From CAVQUE01 sp046290435 (GTDB lineage Bacteria > Actinomycetota > Acidimicrobiia > Acidimicrobiales > UBA8592): a stretch of 64,000 nucleotides of DNA. The first letter of the stretch is position 1; every line of letters begins with the position of its first letter. The translations under genes were made by a program, and so were the position numbers. Shown piece by piece: positions 8,712 to 17,027 of this stretch. The notes below the pieces were generated by a model. That model had not been told where the DNA came from, did not search any database, and saw only the letters and a list, made by a program, of their open reading frames with translations. The stretch is from assembly GCA_046290435.1 (NCBI GenBank), contig JBKAGO010000002.1:8657-72656 (forward strand), given 5' to 3'.

Positions 8712-9524
8712 CTACCCGAAGCGCTGCTCGAGCCAGAGCGCGACGCCGTCGTCGTCGTTGGATGCGGCGAACTCGTCGGCGGCGGACTTGGCGGCGTCTG
8801 CGGCATTGGCCATCGCGACGCCGTGGCCGGCCCACGCCAGCAGCTCGGCGTCGTTGACCTCGTCGCCGAAGGCCACCACGCCGCTGCGGTCGACGCCGAG
8901 CGATGCAGCCAGCTCGGCGACAGCGACGGACTTGTCGACCCCGGCGACACCGATCTCACAGAACGCCAGACCCGAGTGCTGCACGGTGACATCGCCGTCG
9001 ACGGCGCTGCGCAGCCGGGCGGCCAGACCGGCGATGTCGTCGTCGTAGTCGTCGTGGAAGGCGATGATCTTGCGCACCGCACCCCGTTCGGGGAGCAGCG
9101 CCAGGACGTCGTCGACGGGCCGGCCGATCGGTACCCCCGGCGGCAACCGGCGGTCCCAGCCGGGCTCTGACTTCGCGCCGGCCTCGAACTCGAGGGCGAA
9201 CCCGATGCCGGGCAACTCGTCGCGCAACCGGGGCACGAGATCTGCGGCCATGCCGTCGCGCAGGAACACGTTGCGGATCACCGAGCCGTCGTCGACACGC
9301 ACGGTCATGGCCCCGTTGGAACAGACCGCCCAACGGGCCGAGCCCAGCGTACCGACCGTGCGTTCGGCCACCATCCACGGCCGCCCGGTGGCGACCACGA
9401 TGTGCACGCCGGCGGCAGCAGCTGCTGCGACCGCAGCGATGGTACGCGGCCGCACGGTCCCGCCCGGATCGGCGAGCGTGCCGTCGACGTCGAGCGCCAA
9501 CAGCGCGATCTGTTCGGGCGTCAC
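8712..9524 (-). CDS. HAD-superfamily phosphatase, Cof type
   Basis: A 270-residue soluble hydrolase. HAD motif I is LLALDVDGTLADPGG near the N-terminus (nucleophile DxD), motif II is the Thr in VVATGRPWM, and motif IV is VVAFGDEVNDAELL, with the cap domain between (class IIB, Cof). Such enzymes dephosphorylate sugar phosphates, nucleotides or cofactors such as FMN; the substrate is not predictable here. The GTG start overlaps the upstream stop (GTGA), and the conserved nucleophile block begins about 10 residues later, which supports this start. It lies 48 nt above the molybdopterin oxidoreductase gene on the same strand. Confidence 0.85.
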   Translation of the reverse strand: MTPEQIALLALDVDGTLADPGGTVRPRTIAAVAAAAAAGVHIVVATGRPWMVAERTVGTLGSARWAVCSNGAMTVRVDDGSVIRNVFLRDGMAADLVPRLRDELPGIGFALEFEAGAKSEPGWDRRLPPGVPIGRPVDDVLALLPERGAVRKIIAFHDDYDDDIAGLAARLRSAVDGDVTVQHSGLAFCEIGVAGVDKSVAVAELAASLGVDRSGVVAFGDEVNDAELLAWAGHGVAMANAADAAKSAADEFAASNDDDGVALWLEQRFG

Positions 9525-10792
9525 GACCGGCGGGGGCGGATGCGGACGGTGACCTCGTCGGACCACTCGCCGGCGGTGACCCGGATGGCCCGCACCTGGC
9601 ACGTCCAGCGCCCGGCTGCGAGCTTGCGCACCACGATGCGGGGGCGCCGGCTCTCGACGGTCCGGACACGGTTGCGGCGGGTGCACTCGGCCTCGTAGGA
9701 CCGGGCCGCCTTCATCGGTGCGACCCGCACCACCGCACGACGCTGCCGGGGGATGACCCGTACGTTGCGCGGCGCCCGCAGCGTGCGCCGGGCCTGGATG
9801 GAGAACGTCGGGCTCGAATACGTGAAGTCGGCGTAGTCGATCCGCACGCCACCGTCGACACGCCGGCTGTCGACCCGGACCCGCTCGCGCCCGCTGTCGT
9901 CGCTGCGGATGAGCACCAGCGCGTTCGACCGGGCCAGCGCCTCGGGATCGGCACCCCACGCCTCGGTGATCAAGGCGTCGGGCACGAAGGCCGAGAAGAA
10001 GCCAAGGTTCAGCTCGCCCGTCGAGGTCAGGTGCGGTCCGGCGAGATCGAAGTTGATCGACCGAGCCTCGGGGTCGTAGTACCCGTTGGAGAACGTCGAG
10101 GCGTTGGTGGCGACCCACGACCCCGTCTCGAGCTCACGGATCCGCTCCGTGTCCTCCGGAGTGAAGATGGGAGCGATCGCCCAGACCACGGCGCTCGCCC
10201 GCGACACGTAGTCCCGGTCACCTCGTTCGACGCTGCAGTCGTCGAACGTGCACGCCCCCGATATCGACGAACCCATCGTGGTGAGAGCGAACGTCATCGT
10301 CCACCCGTCGGACCCGAGGGCGCGGCTCCATTCCTGCACCCGTGCCGAGCTGCTCATGGTGGGTGGCGGCTCCCAGGAGCCGGTGTTGACGACGATGCGC
10401 ATCGCCGTGCCCGCCGGCACGGTGGGGGCGAGCTCCTGGGAGTACACGTCGGGGGACTCCTCCAACAACACCTGCAGGTTGAGCGAGTCGCGCGTCGCCC
10501 ACGACGCCCACAGCTCGGCCCAGACGACGATGTCCGACGGCGGCGGGCCGAACAGCCCCGAGCCCCCCGTGTCCATCTCGAACGACACGATGCAGAACTG
10601 GCGGCGTTCGTCCGAACACGGCGGGAAACGCTCGCGGTCGTCGGGCAGCGCCTGACGTGACGACGGCGCGGCTGCGGCTGCTCCGTTCATGTCGGACTCA
10701 CCGGCTCCGGCGCCTGCAGGCGCCAGCGACAGCAACGTCGCGACGATGACCACCACCACCAGTACCGCTCGGAACCGTTCCCGCATACGCAT
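9521..10792 (-). CDS. Secreted protein of unknown function
   Basis: I do not recognise this 423-residue protein. It starts with a clear Sec signal peptide (MRMRERFRAVLVVVVIVATLLSLAPAGAGA), so it is exported. The middle is a soluble region with several Cys (CSDERRQFC, CTFDDC) that could form disulfides and many aromatic beta-strand-like segments. The last 90 residues, with repeated short strands and RYEAEC-type turns, look like a fibronectin-III-like domain. Start choice: the ATG at the beginning of the hydrophobic core was preferred over an upstream GTG because it leaves a normal basic n-region. The 3' end overlaps the HAD gene start. A 130-nt gap with a GGT repeat lies upstream. Confidence 0.7.
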   Translation of the reverse strand: MRMRERFRAVLVVVVIVATLLSLAPAGAGAGESDMNGAAAAAPSSRQALPDDRERFPPCSDERRQFCIVSFEMDTGGSGLFGPPPSDIVVWAELWASWATRDSLNLQVLLEESPDVYSQELAPTVPAGTAMRIVVNTGSWEPPPTMSSSARVQEWSRALGSDGWTMTFALTTMGSSISGACTFDDCSVERGDRDYVSRASAVVWAIAPIFTPEDTERIRELETGSWVATNASTFSNGYYDPEARSINFDLAGPHLTSTGELNLGFFSAFVPDALITEAWGADPEALARSNALVLIRSDDSGRERVRVDSRRVDGGVRIDYADFTYSSPTFSIQARRTLRAPRNVRVIPRQRRAVVRVAPMKAARSYEAECTRRNRVRTVESRRPRIVVRKLAAGRWTCQVRAIRVTAGEWSDEVTVRIRPRRS

Positions 10793-10825
10793 GGCCGAAC
10801 GGTAGACCCACCGCACCGCGCGATG

Positions 10826-10882
10826 GATGATGGTGGTGGCGGCGGTGGTGGCGGTGGTGGTGGTGGTGGTGGTGGTGGCGGT
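10826..10882. repeat. GGT/GGC trinucleotide repeat
   Basis: About 55 nt of almost uninterrupted GGT units with a few GGC and GAT interruptions. It sits in the 130-nt gap between the limonene-epoxide-hydrolase-like gene and the start of the secreted protein gene, 34 nt upstream of that start codon. It is not inside a gene I can support. The tract is prone to length change by slippage. Confidence 0.8.
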
Positions 10883-10922
10883 GAACGAGCCGAGTCGACG
10901 TCGAGGCCGCGACGGGTTGGAG

Positions 10923-11297
10923 TCAGGTCTGGTCGGTGTACGTCTTCAGGTCGAAGTAGTCGCGCCAGAGCGAGATCTTGCCGTCGGTGATCTCGAACAC
11001 CCCGCACACCGGGATCTCGAGCCACTTGCCGTCGGTGCAGAACCGGTCGAGACGCTCGTTGAACACGACGTTGCCGGTGGCGGCGCTGCGATGGACGATC
11101 CAGTCGATCTCCTCGCAGGCACCCATCATCGGCTCGAGCAGCCCCTTGATGGCCTCGGGCCCGTGAACCTTGAGCATCGGGACGTTGTCGTATTCGCAGT
11201 CGTCGCTGACCAGCGCAATGGCGTCGTCGAAGCGCTTGGTGACCAGCGCATCGAGGAACGCGTCGACGATCTCGGCCGCGGTGCTGGGCGCGCTCAT
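10923..11297 (-). CDS. Limonene-1,2-epoxide hydrolase / SnoaL-like protein
   Basis: A 124-residue NTF2-fold protein. The limonene-epoxide hydrolase active-site pattern is visible: Tyr/Asn in CEYDNVPM, Arg/Asp in FNERLDRF, and Asp in WRDYFDL, corresponding to the Asp-Arg-Asp triad and the water-holding Tyr and Asn of that family. Actual activity may be epoxide hydrolysis or another small-molecule transformation. It is the last gene of a minus-strand run with nitroreductase, SDR, hydrolase, CoA-transferase and P450 genes, which supports a role in breakdown of a cyclic or terpene-like compound. Length is typical (about 125-150). Confidence 0.8.
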   Translation of the reverse strand: MSAPSTAAEIVDAFLDALVTKRFDDAIALVSDDCEYDNVPMLKVHGPEAIKGLLEPMMGACEEIDWIVHRSAATGNVVFNERLDRFCTDGKWLEIPVCGVFEITDGKISLWRDYFDLKTYTDQT

Positions 11298-11346
11298 GGC
11301 TTCGCCCTCATGGCCTGACGGCCGGGCCGGGCGGCCCCCGCTTCGC

Positions 11347-12021
11347 TCATGCCCACGGAGCGGCGCCGCCCCAGCTGTCCCAGTGCAGGACCGTCTCGAT
11401 GGGCGGGCGCTTGGCGGGCTTGAAGTCGGTGCCCTGGCTGTACCCGCAGGTGATCAGCGCGCACTGGGTGTAGTTCTCGTAGTCGATGCCGAGGACCTCG
11501 GCGGCCTGCTGTTCGAACATCAGGTGGATGGTGGTCCAGGCCGTGCCCAGGCCCCGCTCTCGCGCCGCGAGCATGAAGCTCCACGCGCCGGGCAGGATCG
11601 AGCCCAGCATCGACGTGGCCGCCATCGCCGGCAGGCCGTCCATGCGGCCCGGCAGGATCGGGATCATCATCACCGGCACCCGGTGGAAGTTCTCCGCCAG
11701 GTACTCGGCCGAGTTGAGCACGCGGTCCTGTTGGGCGGCCCGGGCGGGATCGCCGCCGGTGTCGACGGTGCCGACGCTGCCCTGCATCGTCACGTACTGC
11801 GCCCAACCCTGGCGGTAGAGGTCGCCGATGGCCTGGCGCTTGTCGGCGTCGGTGACCACCATCCACTGCCACGACTGCATGTTGGAGCCGGTCGGCGACT
11901 GCACCGCCGACTCGAGGCACTCCTTGATGACCTCGGGTTCGACGGGCCTGTCGAAGTCGAGACGCTTGCGGACGGCCCTGGTGGTGGCCAGGACCTCGTC
12001 GACGCTGAGGCCGAGTTTCAT
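11347..12021 (-). CDS. Nitroreductase-family flavoprotein (copy 1)
   Basis: A 224-residue FMN-dependent oxidoreductase. TTRAVRKRLDFDRPV near the N-terminus is the phosphate-binding segment, QSPTGSNMQSWQWMVV is the second FMN contact, and ARERGLGTAWTTIHL is the C-terminal family signature. Nitroreductases reduce nitro groups, quinones or unsaturated substrates with NAD(P)H. A second, clearly related gene lies on the plus strand at 17028, so the run is bracketed by paralogs. The ATG chosen has GGGAGCA about 6 nt upstream. A 15-bp tandem repeat lies directly before that ribosome site. Confidence 0.88.
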   Translation of the reverse strand: MKLGLSVDEVLATTRAVRKRLDFDRPVEPEVIKECLESAVQSPTGSNMQSWQWMVVTDADKRQAIGDLYRQGWAQYVTMQGSVGTVDTGGDPARAAQQDRVLNSAEYLAENFHRVPVMMIPILPGRMDGLPAMAATSMLGSILPGAWSFMLAARERGLGTAWTTIHLMFEQQAAEVLGIDYENYTQCALITCGYSQGTDFKPAKRPPIETVLHWDSWGGAAPWA

Positions 12022-12041
12022 GATGATTGCTCCCCCATCGG

Positions 12042-12101
12042 GTTGTTGGATGATGCGTTGGCTGATGATGCGTTGGGTGGTGATGCGTTGGGTGGTGTTG
12101 T
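12042..12101. repeat. Four 15-bp tandem repeats before the nitroreductase start
   Basis: Units: GTTGTTGGATGATGC, GTTGGCTGATGATGC, GTTGGGTGGTGATGC and GTTGGGTGGTGTTGT. They lie between the SDR stop and the ribosome site of the nitroreductase gene. Because 15 is a multiple of three, changes in copy number would not shift a frame. They may affect translation coupling or spacing. Confidence 0.8.
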
Positions 12102-12103
12102 GT

Positions 12104-12895
12104 TCATTCGTCTTCGGGGGGCGTGTAGTGCCAGCCCCGTTGGGTGCGGCCGCCTGCGACCAAGATGTTGCGGCCGGTGACCCAGCGCGCCGCCGGGCTC
12201 GCCAGGTAGACGACGGCAGCGGCGATGTCGTCGGGCGTGCCCATGAAGCCCAGCGGGATGGTCTTGGCGATCTCGTCCTCGGCGCCACCGGTGCCGAGGA
12301 CCTCGGCGAAGGCCTCGGTGGCCACCGGCCCGGGCGACACGGCGTTGACCCGCACCTTCGGGGCCAGCTCGAGCGAGAGCGTCTCGGTCATGTTGAGCAT
12401 CCCGGCCTTGGCCGCGGCGTAGGGCCCGGTGAAGGGTGACCCCCGCATCCCGGCGCCTGACGCGATGTTGATGATCGACCCGCCGTCGCCCATGTGCTTC
12501 ACCGCGGCCTTGACGCCCTGGAAAGCGGTGGTGAGGTTGAGCTCGAGCATGTCGCGGAAGATCTCGTCGGGCGTGTCGACCAGGGTGCGGGTGCGCTTCT
12601 CGTCGGAACCACCGACGTTGTTGACCCAGCAGTCGAGGCGACCGAGTTCGGCCACGGCGAGCTCGGCGAGCTCCTCGGAGCGGTTGCGGATGTCGGCGGC
12701 GAACACGACGGCTCGCCGGCCCCGCTCGACGACACCTGCGGCGGTCTCGTCGAGGTCGGCGTGGCGGCGGGCGTTGAGCACGACGTCGCAACCGGCATCG
12801 GCCAGACCCCACGCGATACCTCGTCCGATCCCCTGTCCGGAACCGGTGACCACGGCCACCTGGCCATCCATCCGGAACTGATCGAGAAGACTCAC
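12104..12895 (-). CDS. Short-chain dehydrogenase/reductase
   Basis: A 263-residue classical SDR that should oxidise or reduce an alcohol or ketone with NAD(P). The Rossmann motif TGSGQGIGRG is near residues 17-26, NNVGG follows the fourth strand, the catalytic Ser lies in INIASGAG, and YAAAK carries the catalytic Tyr and Lys. The C-terminus VTGRNILVAGGRTQ is typical. The GTG start places the Rossmann motif at the expected distance. It sits in the catabolic run between the alpha/beta hydrolase (106 nt away) and the nitroreductase. The substrate is unknown; dehydrogenation of a ring alcohol or hydroxyacyl intermediate would fit. Confidence 0.88.
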   Translation of the reverse strand: MSLLDQFRMDGQVAVVTGSGQGIGRGIAWGLADAGCDVVLNARRHADLDETAAGVVERGRRAVVFAADIRNRSEELAELAVAELGRLDCWVNNVGGSDEKRTRTLVDTPDEIFRDMLELNLTTAFQGVKAAVKHMGDGGSIINIASGAGMRGSPFTGPYAAAKAGMLNMTETLSLELAPKVRVNAVSPGPVATEAFAEVLGTGGAEDEIAKTIPLGFMGTPDDIAAAVVYLASPAARWVTGRNILVAGGRTQRGWHYTPPEDE

Positions 12896-13001
12896 GTCGC
12901 TGGCACTCCCGCGGTTGTCGATGCTGCGCGACGTTCGGTCGCACCGGCGCCGAGGCTACCGGTCGCGAGCCCGGCGTGCCGCGGTCACACCCCTGCGGTG
13001 G

Positions 13002-13892
13002 TCAGGCGTCGTCGATGCTCGACAAGAAGTCGACGACAGCTGCGGTGAAGACGTCGTTGCGATCGCCGGCCACCATGTGCCCGGCACCGCTGACGTCGAC
13101 GAAACGGGCGTGCGGGAACTCCTCGAGGAACTGCCGGGCGCCATCTTCGGTGACGAGGTCGCTCATCCGGCCGCGCACCAGCAGCATCGGGACCCGGACG
13201 CGGCCGAGCACCTCGGCCATCAGATCGCCGTTGCGGACCTGACGGGTCCGCAACGTGTCGGGATCCTCGGCGGACCCGAGCATCTTCGGGTCCCAGTGCC
13301 AGTACCAGCGGTCACCGCGGCGGCGCAGGTTCTTCTCGAGCCCCGAGAGGTCGGTGGGCCGGGGACGGTGCGGGTTGTAGGCCGCGATGGCGTCGGCCAC
13401 CTCGTCGAGGCTGGCGAAACCCTGGTCGACGTTGGCGGTCATGAACGACTTGACCCGGTCGGCGCCGTCGATGTTCATCCGCGGCACGATGTCGACGAGC
13501 ACCAGGGCCCGGAGCGAACCGGGGCGCACCTCGCCCTCGAGCATCATCGCCGTCATGCCTCCCAGCGACGCGCCCACCAGCACCGGGCGAACGGCCAGCA
13601 GCTCCAACAGCTCGGCGATGTCACCCGCGTAGTCCGTGAGCTCGTAGCCGCCGTCGGGCGCCCAGTCCGATTCGCCGTGGCCGCGAAGGTCGACGCTGAT
13701 GGCGTGGCGTCCCGCCTCGGCCAGGATGCGAGCGGTCGACCCCCACGAATGGCGGGTCTGGCCTCCGCCATGGAGGAACAGCACGGGGTCGTCGACACCG
13801 CCGGGGCCGTCCTGGCCCGGGTCGCCCCAGTGATCGGCCGCGAGGGTGATGCCCGACGACAGGGTGTAGTGCCTGCTGTGGTGGGTGGTCAC
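13002..13892 (-). CDS. Alpha/beta hydrolase
   Basis: A 296-residue hydrolase of the alpha/beta fold. Visible parts: oxyanion segment FLHGGGQTRHSWG, the nucleophile elbow VGASLGGMTA with catalytic Ser, an acidic residue after strand 6 in LLVRGRMSDLV, and the catalytic His in SGAGHMVAGDR. Relatives include epoxide hydrolases, C-C bond hydrolases of ring-cleavage pathways and esterases. The Ser nucleophile argues against an epoxide hydrolase, which normally uses Asp. The GTG start lies 11 nt after the CoA-transferase stop, so the two are probably cotranscribed. Confidence 0.85.
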   Translation of the reverse strand: MTTHHSRHYTLSSGITLAADHWGDPGQDGPGGVDDPVLFLHGGGQTRHSWGSTARILAEAGRHAISVDLRGHGESDWAPDGGYELTDYAGDIAELLELLAVRPVLVGASLGGMTAMMLEGEVRPGSLRALVLVDIVPRMNIDGADRVKSFMTANVDQGFASLDEVADAIAAYNPHRPRPTDLSGLEKNLRRRGDRWYWHWDPKMLGSAEDPDTLRTRQVRNGDLMAEVLGRVRVPMLLVRGRMSDLVTEDGARQFLEEFPHARFVDVSGAGHMVAGDRNDVFTAAVVDFLSSIDDA

Positions 13893-13903
13893 GACGCCGA
13901 GCT

Positions 13904-15082
13904 TCAGACGACGGTGCCGGCGTCGCGCAGGGCTGCGATGGTGTCGTCGCCGTACCCGAGCTCGGCGAGGAGCTCGTCGGTGTGCTGGGCGTAGGCGGGC
14001 GCCGGGCGGGGCTCGCCGTCGCCATCGCCCTCGAAGCGTGCACCCGGGCGCGGCGAGCGCATCGGGCCCACGACGGGATGATCGACCACGCGCACGGCGT
14101 CGCGGGCCTGCACCTGCTCGTTGTCGGCGACCTCGTCGGGGGCCAGCACCGGCACCGCGGGCACGTCGGCCGCGACCAGACGGTCGAGGACCTCGGCCAC
14201 CGGGAACCGGCCCACCATCTCGTCGAAGGCCTCGTACCACGCAGGCATGTTGGCGTTGCGGCCTGCGGCGGTGGCGAAGCGTTCGTCGACCGCGAGGTCG
14301 GGACGGTCCAGCGCGTTGCACAGCGCGGCCCACTGACCGTCGGTGCCGGCGGTGACCGACACCCAGCCGTCGGCGGCCGGAGTGAGCCGGTAGACGCCCA
14401 ACAGGTTGGGCATGTGGACGGCGTCGTCGGACAGCACCGTGGCGTGCATCATCACGTCGGGCCAGTTGAACGCCAGGTTGGCCTCGAACATCGACAGCTC
14501 GATGTGTTGGCCTCTGCCGCTGCGCGACCGGGAGAACAGCGCTGCGGTGATGGCCTGGGAGGCGGTGAGCGCCGCCACCTTGTCGGCGACGAACCCCCGG
14601 ATGAGGGTGGGGTTACCGTCGACGGTCTGGTTGCCGGCCCAACCGGCGAGGGCCTGGATGACCGGGTCGAACACCGGACGGTCGGCGTAGGGTCCGCTGC
14701 TGCCGAACCCCGACAGCGAGGCGTACACCAACGTCGGCACCCGTTCGAGCACGACGTCGGGACCGAACCCCAGACGGGCCACGGCGCCGGGACGGAACGC
14801 CTGGATGAACACGTCGGCGTCGGCGAGGAGCTTCCAGAGGATCTCCTTGCCGGTCTCGTCGGACAGGTCGAGCCCGATGGAGCGCTTCCCGGCGTTGGCG
14901 TTGGCGAACCAGCCGCTCATGCCGCCCTTCTGGCTGCCGTAGCGGCGCAGGTCGTCACCGCCGGTGGTGTTCTCGACCTTGACGATGTCGGCACCCTGGT
15001 TTGCCAACACGTTGGTCGATGCGGGTACGGCGATCATCGTCCCCATCTCGACGATGCGGACGCCCTCGAGTGGTCCTGGCAC
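13904..15082 (-). CDS. CaiB/BaiF-type (family III) CoA-transferase
   Basis: A 392-residue enzyme that moves CoA between carboxylic acids. N-terminal PLEGVRIVEMGTMIAVP and GADIVKVENTTGGDD, and the middle segment GPYADRPVFDPVIQALAG containing the catalytic Asp, are hallmarks of the formyl-CoA transferase and carnitine CoA-transferase family. GRGQHIELSMFEANLAF follows. Length is normal for the family. The GTG start has AGGGGAG just upstream. Its place after a P450 and a CMD-like gene suggests that it activates an acid in the same degradative route. Confidence 0.9.
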   Translation of the reverse strand: MPGPLEGVRIVEMGTMIAVPASTNVLANQGADIVKVENTTGGDDLRRYGSQKGGMSGWFANANAGKRSIGLDLSDETGKEILWKLLADADVFIQAFRPGAVARLGFGPDVVLERVPTLVYASLSGFGSSGPYADRPVFDPVIQALAGWAGNQTVDGNPTLIRGFVADKVAALTASQAITAALFSRSRSGRGQHIELSMFEANLAFNWPDVMMHATVLSDDAVHMPNLLGVYRLTPAADGWVSVTAGTDGQWAALCNALDRPDLAVDERFATAAGRNANMPAWYEAFDEMVGRFPVAEVLDRLVAADVPAVPVLAPDEVADNEQVQARDAVRVVDHPVVGPMRSPRPGARFEGDGDGEPRPAPAYAQHTDELLAELGYGDDTIAALRDAGTVV

Positions 15083-15094
15083 GTGATCTCCCCT

Positions 15095-16327
15095 TCAGGT
15101 GGCGGCGGCCGGCGTGAACTCGAACCGCATGTCGTAGGCGGCCTGGAACGAGTTGCCCACCATCGCCGTGTAGGGGTGGGCGTCGGGGGCGAGGCGGATG
15201 TCGGGGCAACGCTCGACGATCAGCTGCGACCCGATGACGGCCTCGGTGCGGGCCAGCTCGTAGCCGATGCAGAAGTGCTTGCCGAGGCCGAACCCGAGGT
15301 GCCCCGAGCGTCCCGGCTGGTTGGAGCCACCCGAGCGCAGCTCCTTGCCCTCGTGCAGATCGGGGCGGTGCAGGTCGAAGGTGAGGGGATCGGCGAACAC
15401 CGACGGGTCGAGGTTGGCCGCGCCGATCGACACCCGGACCCGGGCCCCGACCGGGATCTCGGTGCCGTACCACTCGACGGGCGCAGTGGTGAATCGGTCC
15501 TCGCTGGTGACCGGCGGGCTGCGGCGCATGGTCTCGCTGAACGCCGCGTCCCACAACGTGGGGTCGGCGACGACGGCATCGAAGCGCTCGCGCTCGGCGA
15601 ACAGGTTGCACCACATGTTGGAGATCGCCTTGTCGGTGGTCTCGCCCCCGGCGATGAACAACAGGCCACAGAACGCCGTGATCTCGGTCGGGTCGAGGCG
15701 CTGACCCTCCACCTCCGCGCGGGCGATCTTCGCGATGTGGTCCATGCGGGCGGGGTCGTCGACGTTCTGCAATGCCGGCGCGATGTGCGCGCAGAACGCC
15801 GCGTGGGCGGCGAGGCCCTTGTCGCGCAGGCCCTCGACAGGGGCGAGACCCATGATCATGTCGGTGACCCACTGGCGGAACAGGTCGCCGTCGCCGGCCA
15901 TGCCCAACATCGCCGAGATGACATCGACGGGCAGCCGTGAGCTGAACTGGGCTACCAGGTCGAACGAGCCGTCGCCCTCGAAGCGCTCCACGAGGTTGGC
16001 CGCGCAGGCCGTGATCATGTCGCGGTAACCGGCGAGGCGCTTGCCCACGAAGTCCGGCGCCACGATGGACCGGCGCACGACGTGGCCGTGGTCGTCGCGC
16101 GAGATGAGCGTCGGCCCCAGCACCTGGCCGGTGCTGCCCTCGTAGGTCGCTGCCGAGTAGGTCTCGTGATCGGCGAACACGGCCGCGACGTCGTCGTATC
16201 GGGTGAGCCACCAGATGTCTGCGATGGGATCGTGGAACAGCGGATGCTCGTCACGCATCTGCGCCCACACGGGTTCGGGGTTGCGGCGGTAGTCGTCGCC
16301 GTGGAGCGTCTCGGGCGCCAGCGTCAT
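15095..16327 (-). CDS. Cytochrome P450 (first copy)
   Basis: A 410-residue soluble class-I bacterial P450. The I-helix oxygen-binding segment is FIAGGETTDKAISN, the K-helix ExxR is ETMRR, and the heme-binding loop is FGLGKHFCIGYELAR with the axial Cys near residue 353. It probably hydroxylates a hydrophobic substrate at the head of the pathway encoded by the downstream CoA-transferase, hydrolase and SDR genes. No ferredoxin or ferredoxin reductase gene is adjacent, so redox partners are encoded elsewhere. The start is an ATG 47 nt below the CMD-like gene. Confidence 0.9.
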   Translation of the reverse strand: MTLAPETLHGDDYRRNPEPVWAQMRDEHPLFHDPIADIWWLTRYDDVAAVFADHETYSAATYEGSTGQVLGPTLISRDDHGHVVRRSIVAPDFVGKRLAGYRDMITACAANLVERFEGDGSFDLVAQFSSRLPVDVISAMLGMAGDGDLFRQWVTDMIMGLAPVEGLRDKGLAAHAAFCAHIAPALQNVDDPARMDHIAKIARAEVEGQRLDPTEITAFCGLLFIAGGETTDKAISNMWCNLFAERERFDAVVADPTLWDAAFSETMRRSPPVTSEDRFTTAPVEWYGTEIPVGARVRVSIGAANLDPSVFADPLTFDLHRPDLHEGKELRSGGSNQPGRSGHLGFGLGKHFCIGYELARTEAVIGSQLIVERCPDIRLAPDAHPYTAMVGNSFQAAYDMRFEFTPAAAT

Positions 16328-16374
16328 GGTTCCACCCGCGTCATCCGTGGACCTGCGTCAGCCGTGGACCGGCA

Positions 16375-16905
16375 TCACCCATGCACGTAGTGGGTGGGGT
16401 CGTCCTCTGGATCGGCCGTGCGGTTGACGGGGCAGTCGTTCGCGATGTCGAGGATGGCCAGCACCCGGCCGATGCCGGTGCAGAAGCCGATGAGCGTGAG
16501 CAGCTCGAGGATCTGCTGATCCGTGTAGTGCTCCTTCATGCGCGCCCAGTACGCCTCGTCGGTGATCAGCGCCTCGTGATCGAGCGCGAACCGCTCGGCG
16601 GTCTCGGCCGCCAGCTTCTCGGCCTCGGAGAAGGCGCCGATCTCTGCGTACTCGGACACTCGGTGGTAGAGGTCCTCGTCGAGTCCTTGCTGCATCGCCG
16701 ATGCAGACCGGGTGTCCATTCATATGTGGCACTGGTTGATCTGCGCCACACGCATGCGGGCGATCTCGCGCGCCCGCACGTCGAGCGAGATCTGTGTGTA
16801 GAGCGTCTTGCCGGTGATGCCGACGCCCTTGGCGAGGTCGGGCTGGAGCTGCCACATCCGGCTGCGCTCGAGGCCCTCGCCGTCGGGAATACTGATCCGT
16901 GCCAT
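16375..16905 (-). CDS. AhpD/carboxymuconolactone-decarboxylase-like protein, candidate selenoprotein with in-frame TGA
   Basis: Read through one in-frame TGA (16720-16722), this is a 176-residue CMD/AhpD-like protein. The first half holds REIARMRVAQINQCHI. The TGA is codon 62, three residues after Cys59, exactly where relatives have the second Cys of CxxC. The frame then continues with MDTRSASAMQQGL and a normal C-terminal half ending in TLIGFCTGIGRVLAILDI. The protein would carry a Cys-x-x-Sec redox motif. A SECIS-like hairpin follows the TGA. AhpD-like proteins act as thiol peroxidases or redox carriers. Alternatives are a TGC-to-TGA mutation, a sequencing error, or two coupled peptides (TGA is followed directly by ATG). 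No sel genes are in the window. The ATG start has an AGGGGGG ribosome site. It heads the catabolic run. Confidence 0.65.
16690..16706 (-). promoter_or_regulatory. SECIS-like hairpin downstream of the in-frame TGA
   Basis: In the mRNA, the stem CTGCATC pairs perfectly with GATGCAG around the loop GGC. The stem starts 13 nt after the TGA and the first loop base, a G, is the 21st. Known bacterial SECIS elements have a short stem, a small loop with an early G, and the loop about 16-37 nt after the UGA, so the geometry fits. It is within the coding sequence, as bacterial SECIS elements are. Function is inferred. Confidence 0.5.
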
Positions 16906-17027
16906 GGTCCCCCCTGGGATCGGCGCCGTGGGCACCGAATTGATCGACCGGTTAGTTTCAGATGCTAGCCACTCCACGACCGACGAGAAAGCGGCACCGC
17001 CCGACGGCCCGCCGCGCAGGGGGAATC

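Noticed and set aside
6651..9170. An 839-residue plus-strand frame opposite the molybdopterin oxidoreductase
   Set aside because: Composition is Gly/Asp/His/Arg-rich without domains; the other strand encodes all 4Fe-4S and MGD motifs.
16720..16977. Treating the N-terminal half of the CMD-like protein as a separate small gene ending at TGA
   Set aside because: The two halves are in one frame and complement each other within a single known fold; a single gene read through TGA, or recently broken, explains the data better. The upstream alternative starts lack a ribosome site, whereas the ATG at 16905 has one.
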